Shown one piece after another: positions 33,413-46,585 of a DNA stretch of 64,000 nucleotides. The number at the start of each line of letters is the position of its first letter. The first letter of the stretch is position 1. The stretch is from Leucaena leucocephala (lineage: Eukaryota; Streptophyta; Magnoliopsida; Fabales; Fabaceae): the NCBI GenBank assembly GCA_037074615.1, contig CM073552.1:22048019-22112018 (forward strand). Reading direction: 5' to 3'. A model generated the notes under the pieces. The model was given only the letters and a program-made list of their open reading frames with translations. It was not told the origin of the DNA and did not search any database. The position numbers and the translations under genes are program-made.

Positions 33413-36222
33413 CCCAAGACAATATAAATTACACTAAGCATCAAGGGTGTTAGAAAAAAAATGAGGAAACAAAACATATAATGTTTATTATACTTTTTCT
33501 TATCTATTCTTAGTTATGATTATATTTATTGAGACGGTGTTTGAAACATAAGCACATATTTATAAAAAAAAAATCTGGTAAAAACAGCCTCACCGTCACT
33601 ATTTATATTGATGATAGATGTATCATTGGAAAGAGGGGATATTAATTTATTACCAAAAAGGTCATGAATAAAAATTCAAGAATAACGTTGAATTATAGAG
33701 TATATTTCTTTTCTTTTTTAAAAAAAAAAGTAATTTTCTGACACACATTTAATATGGTCTACCTATCACTTGTTAATATATTAAATGGTCTCCAGATAGT
33801 CTGCTCGTTTAAGGTATGCACCGACAGTGAACCATTTCACTTTCTGCACAAAAAGCTTGCGTGATCTTTTCTACTTTATGAATGGAATCAGTTTTAACAT
33901 ACAACGTTTTTTTAGGTAATCTAATTGAATATAATTTGAATTAGTTTCTAAAATTACCCTTAATTTGTATTTCCACTCAACTAACACCCCCAAATTTAAA
34001 TATTTTAATATAAAATATGATGAGTGATAATTATTGATGACCGTTATAAAAGGATGTTTAGGGGGCAAAACAATTAATGCCTCGTACAACTTGCAAAAGA
34101 GACATATGATAAGGATAACAAAAACCTTATAAAAGTTAATAAAAATTGGTCTGGTTGGTAGTGGATTAATCTATAATCTATAAGATTCTAGGTTTAAATT
34201 CTACTGTTTATATAAAATCTTGTTGGTAGGTAATTTTTTTTTTAATATGTACAAATATTTTTTTATTAGAGACAATCCTATTTGAGGTACTATTAAGTAT
34301 AAAATATAAATACTTCTTCAAGTGAGGACTCAAACATTAATACCCATATTATAGAAGACTAATTATTTCTATTAGACTCAACATATATTAGTTGTTAGTA
34401 AGTAATTTATAAATACTTTTATACTTATTCTTTAAGCTTATAAATATATATTGATATTGATGAGACTTAACTCACCAAAACTTATAGAAAAAGCCTGTAG
34501 AAAACTTATAATTACACTTGTTAGTATCAACAAGATCATGATCTCGTCTCCCTCTTCAATGGAGGTAGCATTGTAGCAAGGCCATTGCAATCGTTTGACC
34601 AAAACTGACAACCATGGATCTTTTGTTCATTTACAGAAGTAAATGATGATTTAATTTCAACCCTTTACATTTGAACACATCAAATTTAATTTATTTTTTA
34701 TTTAAAAAATAAGTTGTCCAGATATTATGACCTATCACAAGCTTTCTTTATACAAAAAAGTTTAGATAAGTTCAGTATCGGTCCACCATCAAGGCCAAGA
34801 CATAACCTCATAGCTTAGAGAACACTTATAAGGGACTTATGAGATCACCTATCAAAGGAGCCCTTATAATTGCAGAGAGAATCAAACTTACATTTTTATG
34901 AAATATAAGTCTATTATTTACCATCTATATTAACTCTTATTAGTAGCTATCATCAGATTTTTGCATCCTTAGAATGTCCAAGATATGTAAACTCAACTCT
35001 CACCACTCCTTAGTCACAAAAAATAAACACAGACCCAGCAAAAGGGTCCAAGCAGAAAAGCCTTATACTGTTATTAGCCCATCAATAGCTTAAGAATAAA
35101 CTATATTTAAAAAATAAAAAACTTCTGTTGCAACAAGTCGTACCCTTCAGTTTAAATTTACTTTTTTATTAGAATGCCTTCTATTGATGTAAATCATTAA
35201 GCGGGATCTCCTAGTCAATAATTTAACTAAGGATTCAGTTTTTGATAGAGCACAATGGCATCGTATAATCCATATAACCGACTCCATTTAATAGAATAAA
35301 ATTTTATTGGTGTTGTTGCTGCCGCCTTCTATTGATGTAAATTCACATTTTTAACTAACCATTTAAAATTGAGAATATTTTGGTCAAACACTTTCCCTCC
35401 GGACCCCACTTCTCTTACACCACCATTATTTTCATTGTTAATCGTGATAAAGTACTCAAAATTCAGTTTTTCCCCGTTTATTCTCCATCAATATTTCAAA
35501 TACTTTATTGATTTCCATATGGCCCTCCAAGTTTAAATTAACACGTGGGAAATGTAGAAAAGAAAATAAAAGGCTTGGAACTGGAATATCTACCCAAATT
35601 CATATTCCATTCCAACTAAGCAATGGTAGAACACGAGTTGAACAGATGTTTTCAGTGAAGATAAACTTACATAGCCACATATATATATCAAGCTAAAATA
35701 TACTACAGAAGAAAAATCCTCCAATCAATATATTGAAAAAAATAAATAATTAAACAGACCGCCCCAAGTTATGCATTACCAACTCTTGTAGGACACATCC
35801 TAACCATATCAATAGAACAAAAAGGAAACTGACAAGAGAGGAGCAGATGGCCTTCTAACTATGTGATACTGTACAGTTGGAGAAAAATCGGTACTTTGAA
35901 GGACTGTACACTAGCAGGATAACATTGCAGAGCTAACTTTGCTGGTTAGGATGTTTCAACTCTGCTAGAAATGACACTTCAAAATTCGAACAGCTCGACG
36001 AGTCTGAGGTTGAAAATTCTTTGATTAGGTTGCAGCCTAATGTCCAAGCAGAGTAAAAGTTAATGAGAAGAATGCCTGCTACCCAAATCAGAGAAATGCT
36101 CACTTCCCTGTGTTAATCAACTGAAACATAGAGCCACTGGGAACATAAATGAGTCTGTTTACCTTTTGTGAAAGATTCTGGACATTGAATAGTCTTTTCC
36201 AGCAAATATTTTGGCTCTTGGG
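33413..36222. other. Gene-free sequence with LINE-tail and SINE relics
   Basis: A tRNA-like SINE relic lies at about 34150-34260 (TGGTCTGGTTGGTAG, then TAGGTTTAAATTC). A LINE 3'-end relic lies at 35235-35320 (GATAGAGCACAATGGCATCG). The last few hundred bases are the probable 3' UTR of the RNase gene. No other gene is seen. Confidence 0.4.
35235..35320 (+). mobile_element. LINE 3'-end relic, copy 1
   Basis: TTGATAGAGCACAATGGCATCG, then ATATAACCGACTCC and a GTTGTTG-like tail, match the end of the RT-bearing fragment at 39590-40005. Confidence 0.45.
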
Positions 36223-39200
36223 TCAATCTTTTATGATCTCCTTCAGAGAAAGAATACCATCACGTGGATGTGCTTCTTCAACCTTAACTACTATCTCGTC
36301 CCCTATCTGATTTCCAACAGACACCCAAGCAGTAGTTTGAAACCCAACCTGCAAAAGATAATGAACTTGTGTATTCAGGACAGAAACTTGCAGCTAGCAC
36401 ATGATTGTTTTATGTGGCGCCATCAGTTGCTACTGGGACAATTATTACATAATATGGAATATGGACTGCCAAACAGAAAATATAACGCAATCACGAACTG
36501 CTTACCTCAATCAACAATAAAGCCGCAATTCGATCTTTTACAAATTTAAGGATCAGCGCATGATATCTTCTCTCTTTTGGTTGTCTTCGTAAATATTCTA
36601 ATGTCCAATATCGAAGACCACTGCTGCAAAGCTTTCTTACTGTTCTAACCTTTTCATTTACAGCAGCAGCTATTCCTTCAAGCTGACCAGCCGAAAAAGG
36701 GGGAGCTTCACCACGTATAAATGCCTTTACCTGAAGGAAGCATACAAACCACACACACGACCCAAAAAAGGATGTAAGAAGCAAAGGATTGACAGCAAAT
36801 ATCTCAAAATTGATATAGAAAATGTGTTGTGTTTTTTTGGAGAAAACAAGCAAGTTTGCCATCGTCTAGATTTCAAATAGTTACTCAGAATATAGAGATT
36901 GCCATATTGCCCTAAACAGACTCCAAGTTGTGGTGTTTTAGAGTTTCACCTCCTACACTAGCGTTTTCTTCATGTTTCATTCTCTGGACCTACATTGTTT
37001 TCATTTTCACATGTATTTTGCAACCAAGTGGTTGCAAAGATATTATTTTTTGGGTTTGGGGTTTTCTTTCTTCCTTTTTTGTTTTTTTTGGGGTTAGGGG
37101 GGGGTGGTGGTGTTGGGTTACAAAATTAAGTCAGGCATTTGCCCTCCACCTAACTTGCTTGTATCGCTACATAAAATGATACAGTTTGGTGGATGATAAA
37201 ATCTTCTAGCAGGCATCTAGTGGCATTAAGATTTGAAATCTATTTCTACCCAGCATGATTGAAAGGAACTTGCCTGATAATGTGCAAGAAGATCCAAGTA
37301 TCTACGTATGGGAGATGTAAACTGAACATAACCAGGAAGTCCCAAAACCCCGTGGCGTGTTGGCTTCCTGAAATCAATTTCAGCAGCACGCATTACTCTG
37401 ACCAAGGCAAAGCTTCTAACAGGTCCTTCTGGAAGGTGTGCAAATTCAGACATGTCTATGTCTGACTGGGGCTGTCCCCTGTAGGGTAAAGGGATGTCAT
37501 TCTTGGATCCAATTGTAGCTATGGCTTCACCACAGAGTATCATCATCTCAGAGACTAATCGCATTGCAGGATCAGCTTGATTTTCAACATAAAGATTTAT
37601 TGATGGTTCAGGATCCTCTGGATTAGGCACTTTAATGCGAGTTTCTAGGGTTGCCGTCTCAACTGCACCCTGAGCAAAGGGAGAGAAAGGAAAAGTTAAC
37701 ATATCAGAGGCCAACTCTAAAAAGAATTTTGACCTATGAAACAAATGTTGACACAAGCAGCTCTTTCCATGTCTTAATGGATTGACAAACAGAAGCATGT
37801 TTGACGTTACCATTACTAAGAAGAATGATTGCCTAATCTAAACAAACTATAAATAGATAACAAATCGACTAATAAATTCGTTATAGTTTTTCTAATCAGA
37901 TAATAATAAAAATATAGATTATTGGGATGAACCAAAGTTCCTAAAAAAATGTAATATTATCACTAAATTAATTAATAGATACTGATGATTTATAAGTAAT
38001 TTGGCATAAAAAGGCATGGCTAGTGAATATTGATAAGGATGCTAAATAGATTTGAACAGAATGACGGAAATGTTTTCTTTTATAAATTATCCCGTCTGCC
38101 TTATCATCAGACAACTAACTTCTAAAACCCTTCCCATTTCAACAAGATTTCAAACTGTATTATAGGTCATGGACTTGATCTAAAAAACATCTTTTACCAG
38201 CAGCAATAGCCAAATGCACTGCAATCATTGGGCTAAAAATATAATGATTTTAGTTTAACACAAAAAACACAAAAATAAAAAATAAATGCCTTGAAACACA
38301 ACTTTGCAAACTGAACCAACTAAAACCAACCTGCTGACGTCGCCACTTTGAACGAAGATTTGCAGCCTCAGACAATATTCTGAGTTCAGCTTCCTCTTCA
38401 AGGTTCAAATGAAGTAGCTCAGATGCACTTTCATACGTCAGCATATATGTTGGCTTAATGACTGAATTATCCACTGAACATTCTGCAATGCTGTTACATC
38501 CACATTTAACTGATCATTTTCCAAATCTCCCCTCTATATGTATCTATCTATCTCTATCTCTCTGTGATAAAAAAAATCCTTTGGGAGGAAAGAACAATGA
38601 TGAACAAAGGAGAAGGAATCCTTTTAAGAAAAAAGGAAAAGAAGAGAGAAAGAAAGTAGAGCTTTCCTATTAAAAATGAAATGTTAAAAATACATCCCGA
38701 CTTTTACAGATTTACAAAAGGAAGACATCTCATCAACCCCAATCCTTCAAATAAACAGTTTCTTTCGGATGGGTTTCCTTGATTGTGAATGTCATGTTTT
38801 ACAGGCATGTTATCAGGTGAATTTATACAAGATGCATCCCATAACCTGAAAATTTACCTGCCATCATTATGCAGCACAATGGATACTGTAACAGCATTAC
38901 AATGCTCTCCTTGTCTCAAACTCATACCGCCCATGGCAAGTTTATCTGGAAACATAGGATATGTGGCAGTCGGAAGGAAAACAGAAGTCCCTCTTCTCAT
39001 AGCTTCTCTACATGCCATGGAGTACATGAAAGAATAAAGTTAGCACCCAAGCTTCAATGAAATATCTACTTGAATCTCAACCATATACCCGTCCCAAATA
39101 CTTCCAGGTTGAACATATCTAGTTGGGTCTGCGACATGTATCCAAACTTTAAGGCGACCATCTTGCAACCTTGTTGCACTCAAAGCATCATCAAGCTAAC

Positions 39201-42200
39201 AAGATTGTTAGTTAATAAAATTTCAGGGCATAGGCTATCTAATCTCAATGCCACACAAAACAAAAGGGCCTTTACCTCATCAGCCTCATCAACATCAATG
39301 GCATAAACCTTCAAATTGGTGAAGTCCTTCCGGTTAATCTGAAGCCAATAACATCAAATGCATCTAATTAGAACAGACTCGTGAGAAAAAAACCAGGTAG
39401 AGAACAACCAATGAACAAGAAACCCTCAGCAATGATTATAAAACACAACCGTCAAGGCTGTACCGGCTCCTGTTTAGATTCGGGTTACCCCGCCCTTCTA
39501 ATCTGACCATCTACTCCAACCACAACTCAAATGCTAATTCATCAAGACAATCCAACTGTGCATCCTCATATATTAGCTAGGGTAGCAGAGATGAGGATGT
39601 TGGGCTTTAAATGGACCACAAGAGCATAAAGTTGGGGTAGTAGAGATGAGGATGCAGTGATGGATGTGTGATCATATAGGAAAAGATAATATTTGGAATT
39701 ATCATATAAGAGGAAGAGTAAGCACAACACCTATTGAAGAGAATATGGTAGAAAATCAGTTGGGGCGGTTCAGACATGTTCAAAGAAGGTCATTGGAAGC
39801 ACTAATGAGGGGGATAGATCGGATAGTATGGAGTCCTTTGGAAAAAGGTAGAGGAAGACCAAAGAGAACACTCAATGAAATTATTGAATATAGCCTTTTA
39901 GTTAACAATCTACCAAAAGATTTTGTTGTTGACAGAGCACAATGATGTCATACGATTCATGTAGCTAACCCCACCAAGTGGGATAAGGCTTGTTTTATAA
40001 AGATTATTAGGTAAAGGAGACTTGCCTCATCTACATCAGATGAGTCTGCTAGAACACCTTCAGCAACTGATATAATTTCTTCTGAATGATCGGTAGGAAT
40101 TCCTAGCTTCAACAATTCAAGATTGACATGTACAGGAAAATATCCAATATCTATCAGGAGATTTACAGTTGAAGAAGCTGTTTTTGTCAAACCCATTTCC
40201 TTAAGAATCTGCTAGCAGAAGAAAAGAAGAGTCATTAGAAGAACAGAACAGTCAATACATATATCAATAAAATCAACAGTTAAGACGTGCAAATTTAAGA
40301 TTCTATACTATCATCCTTAATTGAAGTCAGCTGAATACACCATGATCGGCTTTTCACTTGAAAAGAAGCATCAATTATAATGTCAAATGTAAGCTGATTA
40401 GGGGGTTTGAGTTGGAGTACCATCCCAGCTGTTTTTCTTTGTTCTTCATTTTTACATGCATCAATAGCATATGCTTCTAATGACTCAATTCGACTCCAGA
40501 TTTTCTCTTCACCCATCCATGAAGCTTTGGGAGGTTTATTATGTAAAGGCATTGATTTTGCTGAGTAAAGCAATTCCACAAAATCCTGTAGTTCTTTCTC
40601 AGCCGCGTCCCTTGCAATCTTCCTACGCATAAGCTCCTCAACCTTCCTTTTCACAATTAAACAAAGAAAGAAAGAAAGAAAGAAAAAATAAACACAATTA
40701 TGTTTCCATGTAGACGTTCTTATTGAGCTAGTAAGGAAAGTGTATACACACCCTCATACAATCAAGAGCATTTCATGGATTTTCAGTTTCACAATGTCAT
40801 AATCAGCACTTAAAGTGATGAACAAAGCACAAAGAAAGAAGATAATTTCCTCCAGCAAATAACTTTGGCTGCATCTCCTTAAGCATCTTTTTAATGCAAG
40901 ATTAATCAAAAACAATGTTTGGGAAATTTGTGGGCATTTTGGTGCTGTATTAGTAGTATTTTACTCCTTGTGATGAACTTTTACTGCTAATTAATAAAGC
41001 AACCAAGTGGCCAAATATTATAGAAATTTATTGACCCTTAGTCCCAGTTTACTTGAAAATGATAGGCAAACAACTCCCAAAATAATGTAACATCTTTGTG
41101 CATTTTACATAATGAATATCCCTTTTGCTCGATAAAGCTAATAAGAACCTGGAAGTAATATATCTACCTGTTCAGTTGGTCGGGGCCTGTAAATGGTACG
41201 AGAGCCTTTGGTCTCCTGCACAGTGAAGTATACTTCATCTTTTGAAAGCAACATATGAGAAGAATAGCTCTCAAGAGGCTCAGCATTGCCAAAAATCATC
41301 TGCAGAACAAGAATATAATTTAGTGAGGATCTATGATGCATAATTTGACATCCTTTACAGAAATCATTCTACCTCAGCTAATTCTTCTGCTGTCACTGAC
41401 TTGTTCTTTTCCAGAAGCTCAATCCAAGCAAATTCAAGTAGTGATGGATCCTGCATTACATCAGCAGGATTCTGCTTATCAACTGAAGCAAACAGTTAGC
41501 AAAATGACGTATCATCTACCATAATAATGTGAAACCCACCAAGTTGTCATTAGCTTTCTGGAGAAAATCTGCAATATCTGCTTGCTCAAAGTTACTGATA
41601 CCGTGGACAATATATGTCACTTGTTGTGGTTTAATTGAAGAAGTGGCACCATTCTGCAGCCCAATAAAACCAAGGAACCGTCAGACAAAATAAAAACCTG
41701 ATAATGCTGAGCATTTGAATTCAGGAGTTCCAACACCTAGCAACCTATACAACATGCCGCATTATGTTGTTTCTACTTGAACCTGATCAGAAACCATCCA
41801 GTTCTTCTTGCCATCAGGCCTCTGAGCAACTGCTAGCAATATTTTATCGGAATCCTTCTTGAATTCCAAAAGCAACCCTTTTTGCAATGAACGGCTCACA
41901 AGTCTATCTTCAAGAATTTCTTCACCCATCAATCCCATGCTGTAAAGTCAACATATAAATTCAAAATAATGTTTGTAATGATGGCAGAACAAGGAATGAT
42001 AAATCAGGTTTTTTACATTAATTTACAAGCCTTATATCATGGAGTCATGATGGATCTAAATGCAATGACAATCCTAAAAAAATTTATTATTTAAAAAAAA
42101 ATCCTTTTCTCACAGACTAGCGAGTAGCAAATAACATATTTCATTATCGTTCTAACAATTAAGCCATATAGTAATTTAATCTTTTAATTTTTAAAATTAT

Positions 42201-43576
42201 TGGATTGATTGTTTAGCATCTTTCTTCCAGAGAAGCTATATCTATTTTCTCCTGATTCTTCTCATTTTTTGACACTAGATACTAGAGTCAATAACTGTCA
42301 GAAAAGGAAAAAAGATGTTCCATTTATTTTGGGGTCTTAAAAAACACAGGAAATAAAGTCCAAGATTTCGTACATTTCCTGAATACGTTAGTCTCAGTGG
42401 AGCTTGACATGTAACTGGAATCCAATAAATTTGGCGTTTCTTTGGTGAATTTTCTCTTTCCAGGTTCAGTTTCTCAACCCAAATGATTTCAGTGTTCATG
42501 TCACCACTCACCATACTTAGAACCATTTGCTTTATAAACATATATATAGCCAGAACCATTGGCTTTATAAACACACACATACAGCCCAATTAGAATCCAT
42601 TTATATTCTCAGAAAATATATCATCTTCATACAAATTAAGGTTAGTAACCAAAGAAATCACTCAGGCCCCCATCATAGCCTCTCCTCCTACACTCATTGT
42701 TGAACTGCATGTTCTATTAGGTAGTTTGTACTCTTAAAACAAATGAGAAATCAGAACCAAGTCAAGATGATAGGGATCAACCCCCTCTTCTTTCACCAAA
42801 GATCCTACATTTCCAAAGTAACTAGATTTACACACACACACACACACACTTCGATTTAAGAATTCTAATGTGCACTACAAAAAATGACAAGTATTGATTA
42901 AGATGCATCAATGAGTTTCTGAAGATAAAAAACGCTGAATTTTAAAACTTGAATGATAATCAACAGACAATGTCTGATTATATGTTTTCTACGGGACCTT
43001 TTGTTGAAATTTCTGAAAATAAAAATGACCATCCATGAAGCATGGATTTCTGTCAAAGGTTCCGGCTTCAAGATTAAGTACAACTAAATGTAACCAAGCC
43101 AAATGTTTACACGATGCCACACAATCGTATATCTGAGTTCTATTCATTTCAAACCACAAGATAATTCTTTGAAATCATATCTATAACGCTTCATGCACGC
43201 CAATTTTCAATTGAAGAGACCAAACATCTAGTAAATATATTCAGAATCTCAATAGTACAGTGTGAAAAAGAGAAATAAAAAGAAATGCTTATATGTACAT
43301 GGAAGCGGAGGAAGCTCTCTTCCTGGTTTTGCGCATGACTTTAAGCTCTTCCATGACGCTCTCAACGAGACTTTGGAAGGTACAGCTTCGAACACCACCA
43401 TTTTTGAAGAACTGAGATTGAAAATGGAACAGGGGTGAACGCCGGGAACTCAGTTCGCGGTAGCAACGGACCTGGAAGATCCTGAAATGGCAGAGGCAGC
43501 AGCATCTGCGGAACGCCGAGAGAGGAGGGGACGAAGAGCGAAAAATAGAGCTGCTATTAACTGCTCTAACTGCCAT
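36223..43576 (-). CDS. RNR1: RNase II/R-like 3'-5' exoribonuclease, chloroplast/mitochondrial (RNR1-type)
   Basis: Fourteen exons close in phase to 796 residues: 43299-43576, 41783-41939, 41540-41653, 41373-41450, 41168-41299, 40421-40642, 40026-40208, 39276-39338, 39089-39195, 38858-39007, 38331-38490, 37274-37669, 36506-36730 and 36223-36348. The Arabidopsis enzyme has about 803. RNR1 is an organelle 3'-5' hydrolytic exonuclease that trims rRNA and mRNA 3' ends. The Ser/Arg-rich, acid-poor N-terminus fits an organelle transit peptide. The RNB domain begins near residue 397; the metal-binding cluster AIDVDEADELDDALS (D403, E409, D411, D412) is present, with Glu where bacterial RNase II has Asp207, as is usual in this plant branch. 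RYVQPGS, LPTATYPMFP and FTSPIRRYLDLLAHYQ follow. A short S1-like end (AWVSVGNQIGDEIVVKVEEA) closes the protein. Introns 7 and 12 use GC donors (GAG|GCAAGT, CAG|GCAAGT). Homology is strong throughout. Confidence 0.95.
39590..40005 (+). mobile_element. LINE reverse-transcriptase C-terminal relic in intron 7 of the RNase gene
   Basis: On the strand opposite to the RNase gene, an open frame (39664-39945) reads IWNYHIRGRVSTTPIEENM, LGRFRHVQRR and GRGRPKRTLNEII. This is the familiar C-terminal end of plant non-LTR retrotransposon polyproteins (R-x-R-x-x-P-I-E-x-K...LRW-F-GHVQRR...RGRP). It is followed by a 3' end GACAGAGCACAATGATGTCA, ACCCCACCAAGTGGGATAAGG. It is a 5'-truncated, degenerate insertion. 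It ends just before the GC donor of intron 7. Confidence 0.75.
42831..42849. repeat. (AC)n microsatellite in intron 1 of the RNase gene
   Basis: A short CA-dinucleotide run in the 1.36-kb first intron (41940-43298). I saw nothing else of note in that intron. Confidence 0.75.
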
Positions 43577-44079
43577 AGTAGTGTCTGATAGAGGACAAGT
43601 TTAGAGCTTCATGAGTTTCCAGACCGAACGGTGGATTGATACAAAGGGAAAATTAGGGTAGTTGGAATTGTCATGTCTCCATGTCCCAGTCCTATTTTGT
43701 AAACACCCATAATGAAAACAATGAGCCTTACTTGTAGTGTGAGTATAACTGGTGGTTGATTCTTAATGAGATTGGATATTTTGTATGTGGGTCAAAAATA
43801 TGAGTAATAAAAGATACTTTGGGTTATGATTTTGTGATTAACAGTTGAGTAACTGATTTAAAAAATGTTGTTGGTTCTGTGTTTTGGTATTATATCTGGG
43901 ATGGAAGAATATTTGGAACTTATGCGCTGGTTTTTTAAAAGATTAAAACCAATTAAAAATGTGTTCTGTGATTGCACTTTGAGTTGTTGATCACTAGGAT
44001 TAGCCTCATTAGTGATAGTATCTAGTAACAATTTCATCAGTGACTTGAGTTTTTCTTTTCTTCTTGTCATGAGAGAGGT
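43577..44079. other. 5' flank of the RNase gene
   Basis: This holds the leader and presumed promoter of the RNase gene on the minus strand. No clear TATA box is visible. The remainder, up to the SINE duplication at 44080, has no gene. Confidence 0.4.
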
Positions 44080-46283
44080 TGTTGAAATTGTTTCTTTTTT
44101 TGGTATCAAATTTTCGGAAAAGGGTTAGGTTCACCCACGATTTAAGGGTAGGGCGAAATCTTGAAGGGAATTGGAAGACACGCAGCGGAAATTAACTTTA
44201 AAATTTTTTCCATTCCCAGCCAGGATTTACCAAATGTGTTTAAGTCAAGGAGAAAGAAGTGTTACCTTCGGTATTCAAGCTTTGGTCGCGACCTCAGTGT
44301 CCACTAGTAGCGACTCTTCGCCTCTGGAGTTTTCAGTCTCAACCTCCTCAGCTTCTAGTCACGACCTGTCCCCTCTGGAGTTTGCAGTCGCGACCTGTCG
44401 TCTCTGGAGTTTGCAGTCGTGACTTCCTCTGCTTCTAGTCGCGACTTGGAGTCTCTTTTTGGATTTCTGACGTTCAGATGCCAATTTAGTCGCGACCTCT
44501 GTGTCAACTGGTCGCGACTTCGTCATACCTGGTGTTCTTTTCTCAATCGCTAGAAGTCGACAACTCATATCGTCTTCCTCTACCGGTATCCACATGAATA
44601 GCATTCTAACTACGAACGACGTGCTAGCGCCTCTTATCCCTCTAGGGCTTTCTCAAGATTCCGTCATCACCGTCTCTATTTCAGCAGTTTCTTATCTGTA
44701 AACCTTGTACACTCTCCTTGCCCCCTTTTCTTGTGTTCTCTTGTGTGTAAAACCCTAGCTCCTAATGTCAAATATATAGAATGCTATCGGACTTCTAATT
44801 GGGCTGGGTTTCAGAATTAATCTTATATTAATTCTAAAATTAATACAATATCATATATTGCATAATTTGATAAGAAACTAATTAAATAAATATGTTTTTT
44901 ATTAAATCCGTCTCACAGATTTAATTCACCTATTTATTTAATTTAAAATAAAAATAAGACGAAATTATATTTGATTTATTCTCATAAATCAAATTTGAGA
45001 TATCTTATCAATTTAAATTTCAAATTCAAATAGATCATATCCATTTAAATTTAAATTCAAAAGTGATAGAAATTTAATTTATCCTTATAAATTAAATCTT
45101 GCAAATATTTCTTATATTATATATAATATAAATTTATATATATATAAAATATATAAATCCACCCTAGATTATTCATTGAATCAAGACATGTCTTAGATTC
45201 AATGAACCTGGACATCACAGCTCGAGTTAGGCTATTTTGTGTGCGACCCTGTAGGCTCATATGAAATTGGCAGTGGGCTAGTTACTATAATAACCCACAA
45301 GTCGTAAGCGGCCTCTAGGAAGACATTACGACTACCCAAATCATATGAGAATCGATAAACGATGTAACCTTTCATACAACCATATCACGTCCCTTTTGTC
45401 ACACGATATTTCGGTCAAGGATGAGGCATGGAGAACGTTATCCTCCTGTTCCGACCATTACTTTCTCGATCCTTGAGTAGTCTAAATATTGAAATGGAAC
45501 TACCTTTCCATTACAGTATGGCCATACATTTCTCAGACTCACTCATCGAGGGGCTCAGTAATATCTCTCTACGAATGTGAGGGACAAATTCCATCTTGAC
45601 CATTCACATTCCTCCGCATGAAAAACCACTAAACCCGAACATAGTCTTTATGATCACTCGATCAAAAGTGACTTTTGACTAGGTCAAAGCTGAGCGTTTG
45701 TCATGTAGGAATCCATGATGATCTCAGGTCAAAGGGCATAGTGACATGGTTTGTATATGAGAGAAGCTTATGACTTGACCCATGCAGCTCTCTCATAGCG
45801 GGTCGGTCCAACACCCTGTACTCTTACATGTGCCTATGACTTTGATTTATATCTCTATATATTTTCAAAGTCATACTGGTCTTATTTCATCTCTGCTCCC
45901 GCATAGATGACCGACCAGGGACATTTAGGATAAGATCATGAGTTATCCAAATGTGGTCATCACAGTAAACATGCAAATAATGTGATAACATAATTAAGAA
46001 ATTCATAAATCAACAATGTTCATAAGATAATGATTGGCCCCTATGGCACAATCTCCAACAAATTTCCCTTCCTCCTAGGCGATATCAATGTCGGGTAGGA
46101 CGAGCAGTATATTACCCTCAGACGTAAACCTAGGCACCCACGAGCTAGGATGTCTCCCCAAGCGCTGTGACTGGAACCATAACAAAGTGGTACTCTCCAG
46201 GGTTCAAACACGTTTCAAATAGTCGCAGATCTCACCCCTTCACTAGTTGAACCCACGGACGATGGGTTGTTGAAATTGTTTCT
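44080..46283 (-). mobile_element. SINE family S, copy 4, split by a solo LTR
   Basis: The SINE starts after TGTTGAAATTGTTTCT (44080-44095) and ends before the same 16 bases at 46268-46283. Its two halves are 44096-44161 (through CACCCACGATTTAAGGGTAG) and 46066-46267 (from CCCTTCCTCCTAGGCGATAT). Without the inserted LTR it is about 268 bases. On the sense strand a B-box-like GTGTTTGAACCCTGG and an A-box-like TAGTGAAGGGG are visible. Its low divergence makes it one of the younger copies. Confidence 0.8.
44162..46060 (-). mobile_element. Solo LTR (1.9 kb) nested in the SINE
   Basis: The insert runs TGAAGGG...CCAACA on the + strand, that is TG...CA, bordered by AATCT (44157-44161) and AATTT (46061-46065), a 5-base duplication with one change. 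In minus orientation it begins TGTTGGAGATTGTGCC, typical of plant LTRs. The interior shows no gag or pol frame, no primer-binding site and no second LTR, so unequal recombination probably left a solo LTR. A TATA-rich stretch (about 45120-45160) could be its promoter in minus orientation. The right part of the LTR (44280-44520) carries a repeated GTCGCGAC motif. Confidence 0.75.
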
Positions 46284-46303
46284 AGATATACAACGTTGGC
46301 ACA

Positions 46304-46585
46304 ATTGGGCTATCCTTTTATTTTATTTTTTTGATATAAGAAATTTTTGGAAAGAGGTTAGGCTCACCCACGATCTAAGAGCAGAGCGAAATGTCCCTTC
46401 CTCCTAAGTGATACCAATGTAGGGCAGGGCGAGTCGTCTATTACCCTCAGACGTAAACCTAGGTACTTAGGAGCTAGAATGTCTCCCTAAGCACCGCGAC
46501 TAGAATCAACACGCTCCAAATAGTCGTATGTCTCACTTTTTCGCTAGTTAAACCCACGAATGATGGGTATTGAGCTCTCCTTTTA
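46304..46585 (-). mobile_element. SINE family S, copy 5
   Basis: The element (46321-46568) has duplications ATTGGGCTATCCTTTTA on the left and ATTGAGCTCTCCTTTTA on the right (15 of 17 identical). It has a T-rich + strand start and the family body CACCCACGATCTAAGAGCAG, CTCCTAAGTGATACC. It lies about 20 bases from copy 4 in the same orientation. Confidence 0.75.

Noticed and set aside
39089..39125. Exon 9 of the RNase gene ending earlier at GGA A|GTATTT
   Set aside because: That donor gives the wrong phase for exon 10. Ending at GACGG|GTATATGG keeps the frame and the family length (PGSIWDGEAMRRG versus PGSKVDREARRRG).
44171..44701. Open frames in the 5' part of the LTR
   Set aside because: They lie within the LTR repeat region and show no gag, pol or other domain.
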